Source of the DNA: Psychrobacter sp. LV10R520-6
GTDB taxonomy: Bacteria > Pseudomonadota > Gammaproteobacteria > Pseudomonadales > Moraxellaceae
Direction of reading: 5' to 3'
Assembly: GCF_900182925.1 (NCBI RefSeq)
Contig: NZ_LT900024.1
Location: 1,302,001-1,366,000 of the forward strand
DNA length: 64,000 nucleotides
A model generated the notes under the pieces. The model ran no database searches and had not been told where the DNA came from. It saw only the letters and a list, made by a program, of their open reading frames with translations. Both the position numbers and the translations under genes were made by a program. Positions 29,767 to 38,368 of the stretch are shown one piece after another (within the stretch, counting starts at the first letter, position 1; every line of letters begins with the position of its first letter).

Positions 29767-30678
29767 TTAGCGTCCGTCCAAGATATTTACATCCACATCT
29801 TTATCTAACAACTGAAAACAGAACTGAATTACGGGAGCATCGACCATATTACCGTCGATTTTAAATACTGCCTGTCCACTGCTCTTGTATTCCTCTACTA
29901 CACGTTTAGCAAATTCAATCTCGGCATCTGATGGTTGCAGAGCTTGCTGGACGATAGCCACTTGCTTAGGATGAATACAAAGCATGCCGGACATACCCAT
30001 CTGTGACCACAACTGCACTCGCTGCCCAAGACCTTTGTCATCGTTAAAATCTGTATAGACGCTATCGATAGGCGCTAATAACTGATGAACCTTTGAGGTA
30101 AGCAGTAGCTGATAGCGAATTTGATTGGCAATAATATCGGCTGCAGCCGTACCTACCTGTACTTGTAGATCGTTGCATAAGTCTAGAAATCCATAGCTAA
30201 ATGCGACCAGTCCTGATACTTTTGCCATGCTATCGATTTGATACAGGCCAACCGCACTCTCTACTAATGCAATTACCGACAGACCAGTAAATTCATGGAC
30301 ACGGTCAATGTTTGAAGCCCGCTCAGCTTTAGGTAATATGACTCCAGCAAGTTTAGGCATCTGCTGACAGATTTCTAAGTCTTCCTCGAAATCTACACTA
30401 CCCGCCTGATTGATCCGAACCCAAATAGGGTGATAGTCCTGACTGTCATAATAGCTTCGTAATGCTTCGCGAGATTTTGCTTTGTCTTGCTGGGCAACCG
30501 CATCTTCTAGATCAACGATAACCGCATCTGCGCCACTGGCGAATGCTTTTGCAACCCGATCTATTCTAGTGGCAGGGACAAACAACCAGGTCTTGATGTT
30601 AGTAAAATCGTTTTTAGAAACGGCTGTATTATTAATATTGTTGTTACTGTTTCTGTTATTGTCGATAAGTGATTGCAT
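29767..30678 (-). CDS. HpcH/HpaI aldolase / citrate lyase beta-subunit-like protein
   Basis: A 303-residue TIM-barrel protein of the CitE-like family, which cleaves or forms C-C bonds on acyl-CoA or hydroxy-acid substrates. Motifs: WLFVPATRIDRVAKA, VIVDLEDAVAQQDK (metal/CoA region), GVILPKAERA, ALVESAVGL and CIHPKQV. The usual GTEDL segment is replaced by SYGFLDLCNDL, so the activity may differ from malyl- or citramalyl-CoA lyases. An Asn-rich leader precedes the barrel. GGAG stands six bases before the ATG. It is separated from the SDR gene to its right by a terminator. Confidence 0.85.
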   Translation of the reverse strand: MQSLIDNNRNSNNNINNTAVSKNDFTNIKTWLFVPATRIDRVAKAFASGADAVIVDLEDAVAQQDKAKSREALRSYYDSQDYHPIWVRINQAGSVDFEEDLEICQQMPKLAGVILPKAERASNIDRVHEFTGLSVIALVESAVGLYQIDSMAKVSGLVAFSYGFLDLCNDLQVQVGTAAADIIANQIRYQLLLTSKVHQLLAPIDSVYTDFNDDKGLGQRVQLWSQMGMSGMLCIHPKQVAIVQQALQPSDAEIEFAKRVVEEYKSSGQAVFKIDGNMVDAPVIQFCFQLLDKDVDVNILDGR

Positions 30679-30795
30679 GCTGGGCTCCGTCCTTGAGTGT
30701 TATGATCGATTCAAAACACAAGAGATACATTTGTAGCAACGTGCCACTATGCCATTTCTAAATTAGATTAACTATAGCCCTTACTATAACTAAAT

Positions 30796-30834
30796 AAAAA
30801 ACCGCATGCTATTTATATAAGCATACGGTTTTTA
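30796..30834 (-). terminator. Terminator of the SDR gene at 30869
   Basis: A 13-bp stem with one mismatch (AAAACCGCATGCT / AGCATACGGTTTT) and a run of T on the minus strand, 35 bases after the SDR stop. Confidence 0.8.
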
Positions 30835-30868
30835 GTAATAAATCTAGTTCTGGGTGACGAGAGGTTAA

Positions 30869-31630
30869 CTAAGCCAACATGCCGCCATCAACTATTATAG
30901 TTGCGCCGGTCGTATAACTGGATGCATCAGATACCAAATACAAAACCGTTCCCGCCATTTCGTCAGGGTCTGCAACGCGCCCTAGTGGGATTGCTTTAAG
31001 CGCCATATTTAATACTTTATCATTATTGGTTAAGGCAGAGGCAAACTTGGTATCCGTAAGGCCGGGTAACAACGCATTAACGCGAATATTTAATGGGCCA
31101 CATTCTTTAGCAAAAGACTTAGTCATACTAATAACCGCAGCTTTGGTAATTGAATAGATACCTTGCTTATCGCCAGCCACCACGCCATTAACCGATGCGG
31201 TATTTAATATGACACCACCGCCCTGCTCTCGCATCATTTTGCCAGCAGCAGTCGACATAAAGAAATAACCGCGAATATTCACATCGACTGTCTTTTCAAA
31301 AGCTGCTAAGTCGGTATCTAAGATATGACCATAGTAAGGATTTGCCGCCGCATTATTCACTAAAATATCAATTTGACCAAACTCGCTTTTGATATGTTCA
31401 AAGATAGCGGCTATTTGCTCCATTTCTCCCACATGACAAGGGAACGCACTGGCCTTGCCGCCATCCACGACAATACTATCCGCAACCGCTTGGCAAGCAT
31501 CTATTTTACGGCTAGAGACAATAACGTGGGCGCCTCTTGATGCAAGCAAGCGCGCAATAGACTCGCCAATACCGCGGCTTGCGCCGGTAACTAAAGCAAT
31601 TTTTCCGGTTAAATCAAATAAATCTTTCAT
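30869..31630 (-). CDS. SDR family oxidoreductase (FabG-like)
   Basis: A 253-residue classical short-chain dehydrogenase. It shows VTGASRGIGESIA (coenzyme site), NNAAANPYYG and the catalytic Tyr and Lys in YSITKAAVISMTK. The coenzyme-loop residues SSRK after beta-strand 2 suggest NADP preference, but weakly. AAGGA stands six bases before the ATG. It follows the acyl-CoA dehydrogenase cluster but is separated from it by a terminator and a small tandem repeat, so it is likely transcribed on its own or by read-through. Confidence 0.9.
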   Translation of the reverse strand: MKDLFDLTGKIALVTGASRGIGESIARLLASRGAHVIVSSRKIDACQAVADSIVVDGGKASAFPCHVGEMEQIAAIFEHIKSEFGQIDILVNNAAANPYYGHILDTDLAAFEKTVDVNIRGYFFMSTAAGKMMREQGGGVILNTASVNGVVAGDKQGIYSITKAAVISMTKSFAKECGPLNIRVNALLPGLTDTKFASALTNNDKVLNMALKAIPLGRVADPDEMAGTVLYLVSDASSYTTGATIIVDGGMLA

Positions 31631-31656
31631 AATTATTCCTTATGTCTTTTTGAAAA

Positions 31657-31719
31657 AGCATCTCTATTAAAAAGCATGTCTATTAAAAGTATCTTTATTA
31701 AATAGCGTCTCTATTAACG
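31657..31719. repeat. Degenerate 16-bp tandem repeat, four copies
   Basis: Units resembling AGCATCTCTATTAAAA repeat four times with one to four changes each, just upstream of the SDR gene that starts at 31630. It is in the likely promoter or leader region. Confidence 0.7.
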
Positions 31720-31759
31720 TTGCTAATAACGTCTTTGATAAACAAACAGTTTCTTTGTA

Positions 31760-31788
31760 AAAAAAGCCCAATCAAGAATTAGGCTTCT
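31760..31788 (-). terminator. Terminator of the acyl-CoA dehydrogenase operon
   Basis: On the minus strand AAGCCTAAT pairs with ATTGGGCTT (nine pairs including one wobble) across a five-base loop, followed by seven T. It lies about 30 bases past the stop of the SDR gene at 31819. Confidence 0.85.
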
Positions 31789-31818
31789 AATCGTCTGTTT
31801 ACGTCTATTTATAGGCCG

Positions 31819-32613
31819 TTACGCCAGCATGCCGCCATCAAGCGTAAAGGCATGACCATTCATGAAGCTGCTCTCGTCGCTCGCCAGCCATGCAATAGCC
31901 CCTGAAACCTCATCAACAGTCCCTAAACGGCGCAACGGACTCGCTTTTATGGTCGCTTGTTGAGCGCGCTCATCCATATTTGCCATGGTGTTACGTACCA
32001 TCGGCGTATCGATAAAGCTTGGGCATACGGCATTAAAGCGAATATTTGCACGAGCGTATTCATGAGCAGCAGACTTGGTAAGTCCCATGACCCCATGCTT
32101 AGCGGCGCTATAGGCCGAAAGCAAAGGCGCAGAACGTAAACCCGCGATAGAGGCGACATTAATCACGTGCCCGCCGCCATTAGGTGCCATACAACCGACA
32201 GCGGCACGCATACAATGCCATACGCCTTTTAGATTGACAGCTATATTGCGGTCAAAATCCTCATCACTAAGCTCATGCATGGGCGCAGGTTTGTGATCAA
32301 TACCCGCATTATTCACCACCACATCAAGGCCGCCCAGCTCCGTCATAGCAAAAGCAAACAGTGCTCGTACTTCATCGCCACTGGTGACATCTACCTTTTT
32401 GAATAATAGGGTATTGCCAGCATCTTGCCCTTGCTTGGCAACGGCATGCCCCAGCTCTTCCGCCAAGTCGCCAATCACTACTTTAGCACCGCGACTCGCC
32501 AGCAACAGCGCGCTTGCCGCGCCGATTCCAGAAGCACCACCGGTAATTAAAATCCGTTTACCTACTACATTACTAGCTACATCTGATGCAATTCCGTTTG
32601 TTGTCAGTGTCAT
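31819..32613 (-). CDS. SDR family NAD(P)-dependent oxidoreductase
   Basis: A 264-residue short-chain dehydrogenase with ITGGASGIGAASALLLA, the acidic VVIGDLAEE turn that favours NAD(H), DVVVNNAGID, and the active-site YSAAKHGVMGLTK. It is third in the operon: its start lies three bases after the MDR stop, with AGAGG eight bases before the ATG. A 3-hydroxyacyl-CoA or alcohol dehydrogenase role fits the context but is inferred. Confidence 0.9.
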   Translation of the reverse strand: MTLTTNGIASDVASNVVGKRILITGGASGIGAASALLLASRGAKVVIGDLAEELGHAVAKQGQDAGNTLLFKKVDVTSGDEVRALFAFAMTELGGLDVVVNNAGIDHKPAPMHELSDEDFDRNIAVNLKGVWHCMRAAVGCMAPNGGGHVINVASIAGLRSAPLLSAYSAAKHGVMGLTKSAAHEYARANIRFNAVCPSFIDTPMVRNTMANMDERAQQATIKASPLRRLGTVDEVSGAIAWLASDESSFMNGHAFTLDGGMLA

Positions 32614-32616
32614 GAT

Positions 32617-33624
32617 TTATGCCTCTACCTTAAGTACCAGTTTGCCGAAATTTTTACCTTTAAAGAGCATCATTAATGTATCAGGGAACGTCTCTATCCC
32701 CTCTACGACATGATCTTTGACGGTCATTTCACCTGACTGTATCCAACCTGCAATCTCTTTCATCGCCACTGGATATTCTTTGATATTGTCAAATACCACA
32801 ATACCTTCCATACGAGCACGATTGACAAGCAACGCCAAATAGTTTGATGGCCCTTTAACCGCTGTGGTGTTGTTATATTGACTGATAGCGCCGCAAATAA
32901 CGATACGAGCGTGCAGATTAATTTGCGTGAGTACATCATCTAAAATATCACCGCCAACATTGTCAAAGTAGACATCGACCCCTTTGGGACAAGCTTCTTT
33001 TAGGGCTTTTTTCACATTCTCATTCTTATAATCTACAGCCGCATCAAAACCAAGCTCATCCACTAAGAACTTGCATTTTTCTGGGCCGCCTGCGATACCC
33101 ACAACGCGGCACCCTTTGATTTTAGCAATTTGTCCTACCAAACCACCAACCGCGCCCGCAGCACCAGATACCACGACAGTCTCTCCAGCTTTTGGCTGTC
33201 CCGTTTTTAATAAACCAAAATAGCCAGTCATGCCAGGCATACCTAAAACGCCCAAGTAGTAAGGCAATGGCGCTAGATTGGGATCAACTTTGTACAAGCC
33301 ATTACCATCACTAACCGCATAAGACTGTACGCCATTATGACCACAGACATAGTCACCCGCTACAAAACCATCAAGCTTACTCTCAACGACCTTGCCCACA
33401 GTACCGGCGCGCATGACATCACCAATTTGTACCGGCTCTATATAAGACTTTGCATCATTTAGCCAGCCACGCATCGCTGGATCCAATGAGATATACTCAA
33501 TTTTAATGAGCAATTGGCCCTCTTTAATGGTCGGTATTTCAGACTCAGTATAATCCCAAGTATCAGCGCTAGGTTCGCCAACGGGTCTTGCTTTGAGTCG
33601 CCATTGTTTATTCATTGTTGTCAT
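32617..33624 (-). CDS. MDR-family NADP-dependent oxidoreductase (CurA / PTGR-like)
   Basis: A 335-residue zinc-free medium-chain reductase. Features are EYISLDPAMRGWLNDA near the N-terminus, the NADPH site VVSGAAGAVGGLVGQIAKI, DYKNENVKKALKEACPKGVD and VYFDNVGG. Relatives reduce alpha,beta-unsaturated ketones or aldehydes (curcumin reductase, prostaglandin reductase). AAGGAG stands six bases before the ATG. It lies between the acyl-CoA dehydrogenase (10 bp upstream) and the SDR gene, clearly in one operon. Confidence 0.92.
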   Translation of the reverse strand: MTTMNKQWRLKARPVGEPSADTWDYTESEIPTIKEGQLLIKIEYISLDPAMRGWLNDAKSYIEPVQIGDVMRAGTVGKVVESKLDGFVAGDYVCGHNGVQSYAVSDGNGLYKVDPNLAPLPYYLGVLGMPGMTGYFGLLKTGQPKAGETVVVSGAAGAVGGLVGQIAKIKGCRVVGIAGGPEKCKFLVDELGFDAAVDYKNENVKKALKEACPKGVDVYFDNVGGDILDDVLTQINLHARIVICGAISQYNNTTAVKGPSNYLALLVNRARMEGIVVFDNIKEYPVAMKEIAGWIQSGEMTVKDHVVEGIETFPDTLMMLFKGKNFGKLVLKVEA

Positions 33625-33634
33625 ATGTCTCTCC

Positions 33635-35440
33635 TTAGAACCAGTCAGCTTGCATATCCGTGCAAACAGAATTGGTGTTGGTTAAAATTGCTATATCGCG
33701 TTTTATAGTGGGTAATTCCCAATCAATAAAGTATTTTGCCGCTTGTATCTTGCCTTTATAAAAGTTCTGTTTTTCATTGTCTTGCGTATCACTTAGCAAC
33801 TGTTCGGCTTTGCTGGCTTGACGAATCCAAATCCAACTCACCACAATGGAGGCGAAAATATTCATCAGTGCTTGTGCATTACCGGTTAGCGTTACCGCCT
33901 TTTCAGTCGTTAGCACTTTACTAAGATGCACCAATACCTCATGCAAATGACCCATATAAGGGGTGAGTTTGGCCGCGAGTTGTGCGGATTCTGGCGTGCT
34001 GATATTTTCTAAATCGTGAGTGATTTCACGTTTTAATATTTGAATACCAAGGCCTTTGTTTTGCCACAATTTACGAAATGACAAATCTAAAGCTTGCACA
34101 CCATTCGTGCCTTCGTGAATGGGATTAAGACGATTGTCACGCCAAAACTGCTCAGAATAATACTCACGTGTGTAGCCTGCGCCGCCCAATACTTGAATAC
34201 CCAAGTCATTTGCTTTGGGCCCATACTCAGAAGGCCATGCTTTGATGACTGGCGTTAACAAATCGAGCAACTCTGATAGCTCGGCTTTAAGCGTCTCATC
34301 GTCACTGGTGTTGATACGGTCGATAAGGTTTGAGCCATATAAGCATAAAGACATACCGCCTTCGGTATAGGCTTTTTGTGCCAGCAGCATGCGCTTCACG
34401 TCACCATGATTGATGATAGCGGTGGCATCATGCTCAGGCTTGTTATTGGGTGCAATTCTGCCTTGCATTCTATCTTTGGCATACGCTAAAGAATATTGAT
34501 AACCGCGATAGCCAATCATCGCCGCGCCAAAACCAACCCCTATTCGAGCTTCGTTCATCATTTTAAACATATAACGTAAACCAAAGTGTGGCTCACCAAC
34601 CAAGTAGCCATAACATTCGTCTTTATCACCAAAACTTAATGCCGTAGACGTGGTGCCTCGATAACCAAGTTTGTGCAACAATCCGGTTAAATGCACATCA
34701 TTGCGCGCGCCTATTGACCCCTCTCCTTCCAAGCGATATTTAGGTACCACAAAAAGTGAAATACCTTTTACACCGCCTGGCCCGCCCGGAATTTTGGCCA
34801 ATACCAGATGGATAATATTGTCAGATAATTCATGATCCCCGCCTGAGATATAGATTTTGCTACCCTTTATGCGGTAAGAGCCGTCATCTTTTTCGATTGC
34901 TGTGGTTCTGATGTCTGATAGCGAAGAGCCAGCATGCGGCTCGGTCAGAGCCATCGTTCCGGTAAATTCGCCGGTCAACATACGCGGCATAAAAGCGTTT
35001 TTGATATCGTCACTAGCGAAATGTGAGATTACATTAATCGCTGCTGATGTCAAAAATGGATAAGCCGTGGTTGAGGGATTGGCCGCCATAAAATAACCAG
35101 CTACTGCCGTCATTACGGTTTCGGGTAATTGCATGCCGCCTTGTTCGAATGAATAACGACCAGCGATAAACCCCGACTCTCTAAACGCATCAAAAGCGAC
35201 TTTAACATCGTCTATCATACTGACTTTTTTACCATCAAACTGTGGCTCATTCTGGTCTGCGACGTGGTTGTGCGGCAAAAAAAGATTGGTCGCCATCTTG
35301 TTTGCGGTGTCCAATACGGCATCGAAAGTAGCACGATTGTGTTCTTCAAACTTAGCACTATTGCAAAGACTTTCGGCATCCAATACATCATACAATTGAA
35401 AAGGAAGCTCAAATTTATTAATAAGCGTATCTGTTGCCAT
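33635..35440 (-). CDS. Acyl-CoA dehydrogenase, long form with C-terminal extension
   Basis: A 601-residue flavoenzyme introducing a double bond into an acyl-CoA. It has the flavin motif MALTEPHAGSSLSDI, the KIYISGGDHE segment, the catalytic Glu region NPIHEGTNGVQALD and an additional C-terminal helical domain found in the roughly 600-residue DmdC-like or AcdA-like group. Chain-length preference cannot be read. It is first in the operon with the MDR and SDR genes and divergent from a GlxA/AraC regulator across about 275 bp, which suggests that regulator controls it. Confidence 0.93.
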   Translation of the reverse strand: MATDTLINKFELPFQLYDVLDAESLCNSAKFEEHNRATFDAVLDTANKMATNLFLPHNHVADQNEPQFDGKKVSMIDDVKVAFDAFRESGFIAGRYSFEQGGMQLPETVMTAVAGYFMAANPSTTAYPFLTSAAINVISHFASDDIKNAFMPRMLTGEFTGTMALTEPHAGSSLSDIRTTAIEKDDGSYRIKGSKIYISGGDHELSDNIIHLVLAKIPGGPGGVKGISLFVVPKYRLEGEGSIGARNDVHLTGLLHKLGYRGTTSTALSFGDKDECYGYLVGEPHFGLRYMFKMMNEARIGVGFGAAMIGYRGYQYSLAYAKDRMQGRIAPNNKPEHDATAIINHGDVKRMLLAQKAYTEGGMSLCLYGSNLIDRINTSDDETLKAELSELLDLLTPVIKAWPSEYGPKANDLGIQVLGGAGYTREYYSEQFWRDNRLNPIHEGTNGVQALDLSFRKLWQNKGLGIQILKREITHDLENISTPESAQLAAKLTPYMGHLHEVLVHLSKVLTTEKAVTLTGNAQALMNIFASIVVSWIWIRQASKAEQLLSDTQDNEKQNFYKGKIQAAKYFIDWELPTIKRDIAILTNTNSVCTDMQADWF

Positions 35441-35715
35441 AGTATTTTCTCTTTAATGGGGCTAATAGGTTATGCTGATAGGGTCACATACTCATGGTTT
35501 ATGGGTTGAGTCTGTTTGCCGACAAGAAACAGTAGAGACAACTCAAAACTAATAAATAAGTGGTGAATTAATACTAGTCTAGTTTTTACCTTTATCGTAT
35601 TGTCATTTATGACATAATTATGGTGAAATAAGACATCGATAGCCAATAAGATGAAACTATATCTATATTGTCTCGTGTGGCTGGGAAGAATAGCTAAAGG
35701 AAGATAAAAAAACCT

Positions 35716-36720
35716 ATGCCCTACTCTAATGCAAAGCCTTTTAAGGTCATTATTCTCGGGTTTGATGGCGTGCTTGGTAGCGTACTATCTGGCGCATTAG
35801 ACTTATTTTCATTTACTGGTGTCAGTTGGCAACGATTCTTGGGTCAAGCGGTAGAACCAAGGTTCGATGTGCAAATTGCCAGTTTGCATGGCTTAGACAT
35901 TAGGTGTAGCAACCGTTTGATCCTGCAAGCGCACTGCGCTATCGAGGATGTGACGCACTGTGATTTATTGCTAATACCCACTATTGGGGACTCAATCGAT
36001 AAGGTACTGATGCAAAACCTGAGCTTACTGCCTCATTTAAAGCGTCTGGCTAACACACAGGCAGATATTGCCAGTAATTGTAGCGGGGCGTTTTTTTTGG
36101 CCAAAGCAGGTATTCTTGATGGCCTAACCGCCACCACACATTGGGGATATGCGAGTAAGTTTAAGACAGACTACCCGCTCGTTGATTTGCAGGAGAATCA
36201 GCTTGTAACGCAGGCAGGCAATATATTTTGCGCGGCGGGCGGCAGCGCCTTTTATGAATTGGCATTGCTGTTAATAGAGCGCTATTGCGGACGAGAAATC
36301 TCCACCCAAGTGGCAAAAACGCAAATCATTGACAGTAAAAGAGGCAGTCAGAACAGTTATACCAACGTGACCCTATATAAGCCTCATTCAGACCATCTAG
36401 TAAAACGCGTGCAAGCGTTCATCGAGGACAATTTTGACCAGCTGATACAAGTGAGGGATTTGGCGGCTATGGTTAATATCACGCCGCGGACGTTGAACAG
36501 ACGGTTTCAATCCTGTATGGCCATGCGTCCTATTGAGTATATTCAAGCAGTAAGGATTGAGCAGGCCAAACGCTTACTAGAATCAGGGGATGTGACGATA
36601 AAATCCCTTGCTGATCAAGTCGGCTATAGCGACATATCATCATTTACGCGCTTGTTTAAACGCGCCACAGAGCTGACACCAAAGGAGTATCAAAACAAGT
36701 TTTCCCGTATGTCCATTTGA
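35716..36720 (+). CDS. GlxA-type AraC family regulator with DJ-1/PfpI domain
   Basis: A 334-residue regulator. Residues about 8-200 form a DJ-1/PfpI-like domain with the nucleophile-elbow segment ASNCSGAFFLAKAG (Cys122). Residues about 230-330 form two helix-turn-helix motifs of the AraC class (LAAMVNITPRTLNRRF and LADQVGYSDISSFTRLFKR). It is divergent from the acyl-CoA dehydrogenase operon and so is its probable regulator; the effector is unknown. Members of this group also sense arginine or choline-type metabolites, but the adjacent aldehyde dehydrogenase cluster converges on it from the other side. Confidence 0.92.
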   Translation: MPYSNAKPFKVIILGFDGVLGSVLSGALDLFSFTGVSWQRFLGQAVEPRFDVQIASLHGLDIRCSNRLILQAHCAIEDVTHCDLLLIPTIGDSIDKVLMQNLSLLPHLKRLANTQADIASNCSGAFFLAKAGILDGLTATTHWGYASKFKTDYPLVDLQENQLVTQAGNIFCAAGGSAFYELALLLIERYCGREISTQVAKTQIIDSKRGSQNSYTNVTLYKPHSDHLVKRVQAFIEDNFDQLIQVRDLAAMVNITPRTLNRRFQSCMAMRPIEYIQAVRIEQAKRLLESGDVTIKSLADQVGYSDISSFTRLFKRATELTPKEYQNKFSRMSI

Positions 36721-36839
36721 TGGTACTTCCACCATATTTTTTACGACATTACTTGTTGCTCTGCGCGCAAATTTTTATTGGTAAAATAGTAACGCTGGGT
36801 CAGTAACGTACTATCTAGCTATATAAATAAAAACACCCA

Positions 36840-36893
36840 TAAAATAAAACGCTACCCTAAAGATGGCATGAAAGCCTGCTTCAGGATAGCGTT
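36840..36893 (-). terminator. Terminator of the gbuA-aruI-aldehyde dehydrogenase cluster
   Basis: An 11-bp stem with one mismatch (AACGCTACCCT / AGGATAGCGTT) with an inner GGC/GCC hairpin and a T-rich tail on the minus strand, about 63 bases after the aldehyde dehydrogenase stop. Confidence 0.7.
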
Positions 36894-36955
36894 GATTGAC
36901 GACGGAGACTTACCAGTAGAACCTAGCAGCTGACTATCAACTCTATCTAATGCGA

Positions 36956-38317
36956 TTAGTTGGGTAAGAGAATGTGCTTGCTCTTTTGATAAGCTGACAG
37001 ACCATCAGGGCCCAGCTCGCGGCCAATGCCACTTTGCTTAAATCCACCCCAACCTGCTTCAGGAAGGACGATTTGTTGCTCATTAATCCAGAGATGACCT
37101 GCCTGAATTTGCAATGCCATTTCTATCGTTGCTTGTTCATCAGCGCTAACAATAGTCGCTGCTAACGCAAATTTGCTATCGTTCGCTAGGCGAATGGCTT
37201 CGGTATCATCTACAAAGGTTGTACTCACGAGTACTGGCCCAAACACTTCTTCTTGCCATAATCGGCTGTCCGTTGGTACCTCTATATAAATCGTTGGACT
37301 GGCAAAATAGCCTTGACTATCCAACACGTTATTACCGGTGAGGCAGTCAAGGTTTTCTTCAGCAGCAATATCGAGGTATTTTTGTACCTGCATTTGCTGT
37401 TGTTGACTGACTAGTGGCCCCATTTGGGTATCAGGATCAAAGCCGTCACCCACTTGCAGGCTGTTTGTTTTAATCTTTAGCTGTGTAAACAGGTTTTGTG
37501 CGATATCACTATGGAGTAATAATCGTGAGGTTGCAGAGCATATCTGACCGGCATTGGTAAATATACCACCAATAATTAAATCACAGGCATGGTCTATATC
37601 AGCATCAGCGCGAACGATAATGGCAGACTTGCCACCAAGCTCCAGACTGATATCTTTTATACCTTTGGCCGCTTGAATCATGACCTTCTCGCCAACCCCA
37701 TTACTGCCCGTGAAAGAGATTTTATCAATCAGGGGGTGGCTGGTTATCGCTGCTCCTACTTCGGCGGCGCCTGGTAAGATATTGACCACTCCTTTTGGTA
37801 AGCCGATAGCAGACAATATATTACCCAGCATTAATTCCGGTAGCAAGGTCACCTCAGACGGCTTTAAAATTACCGTACATCCAGCGGCCAAAGCGGGTGC
37901 TAATTTCCAAGAGGTCGTCACCATAGGAAATTTCCAAGGTACGATGAGCGCACAGACCCCAATAGGCGCTAATGTCTTGAGTAACCGAATGCCTGCCTCA
38001 TTGGTAGTAACCTCAGTCAAGGTTGATTGACTGACAATCAGATTGGCATAGTAACGATAGCAAGCGATGGCATCACCGACATCTATTTTTGCTTCTTCAA
38101 TTGGTTTGCCGCTATTTAAAGCTGACAACCCGACCAACTTATTAAACTGTTGCTCCATAGCGTCCGCAATAGCGTTCAGATAGTCGGCACGCTCGCTTAC
38201 TGTGGTTTGTGACCATGACAGTAAAGCATTAGAGGCGGCAGTAGCCGCAGCATTTACCTGCGCTTTGCTACACAATTGAGTAGTAGCAATGACTTCGCCT
38301 ACGCTTGGGTCATACAA
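36956..38317 (-). CDS. Aldehyde dehydrogenase, N-terminus short (probable guanidinobutyraldehyde dehydrogenase)
   Basis: NAD(P)-dependent enzyme with the ALDH motifs CALIVPWKFPMV, SFTGSNGVGEKV, the general-base Glu in ELGGKSAI, the catalytic Cys in NAGQICSATSRL, and EEVFGPVLVS. It should oxidise 4-guanidinobutyraldehyde made by AruI, by context. The 453-residue frame starts with TTG at the DPSVGEV segment, which in homologues lies some 20-25 residues into the protein. An in-frame stop at 38348-38350 leaves no ATG or GTG and no ribosome site. The gene may use TTG, or it is 5'-truncated. It follows yjiH by 51 bp. Confidence 0.75.
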   Translation of the reverse strand: MYDPSVGEVIATTQLCSKAQVNAAATAASNALLSWSQTTVSERADYLNAIADAMEQQFNKLVGLSALNSGKPIEEAKIDVGDAIACYRYYANLIVSQSTLTEVTTNEAGIRLLKTLAPIGVCALIVPWKFPMVTTSWKLAPALAAGCTVILKPSEVTLLPELMLGNILSAIGLPKGVVNILPGAAEVGAAITSHPLIDKISFTGSNGVGEKVMIQAAKGIKDISLELGGKSAIIVRADADIDHACDLIIGGIFTNAGQICSATSRLLLHSDIAQNLFTQLKIKTNSLQVGDGFDPDTQMGPLVSQQQQMQVQKYLDIAAEENLDCLTGNNVLDSQGYFASPTIYIEVPTDSRLWQEEVFGPVLVSTTFVDDTEAIRLANDSKFALAATIVSADEQATIEMALQIQAGHLWINEQQIVLPEAGWGGFKQSGIGRELGPDGLSAYQKSKHILLPN

Positions 38318-38368
38318 AGAATGGAGACTGGCCTCGTCACGATTGTATTAATAGTAGTGCACTAATAA

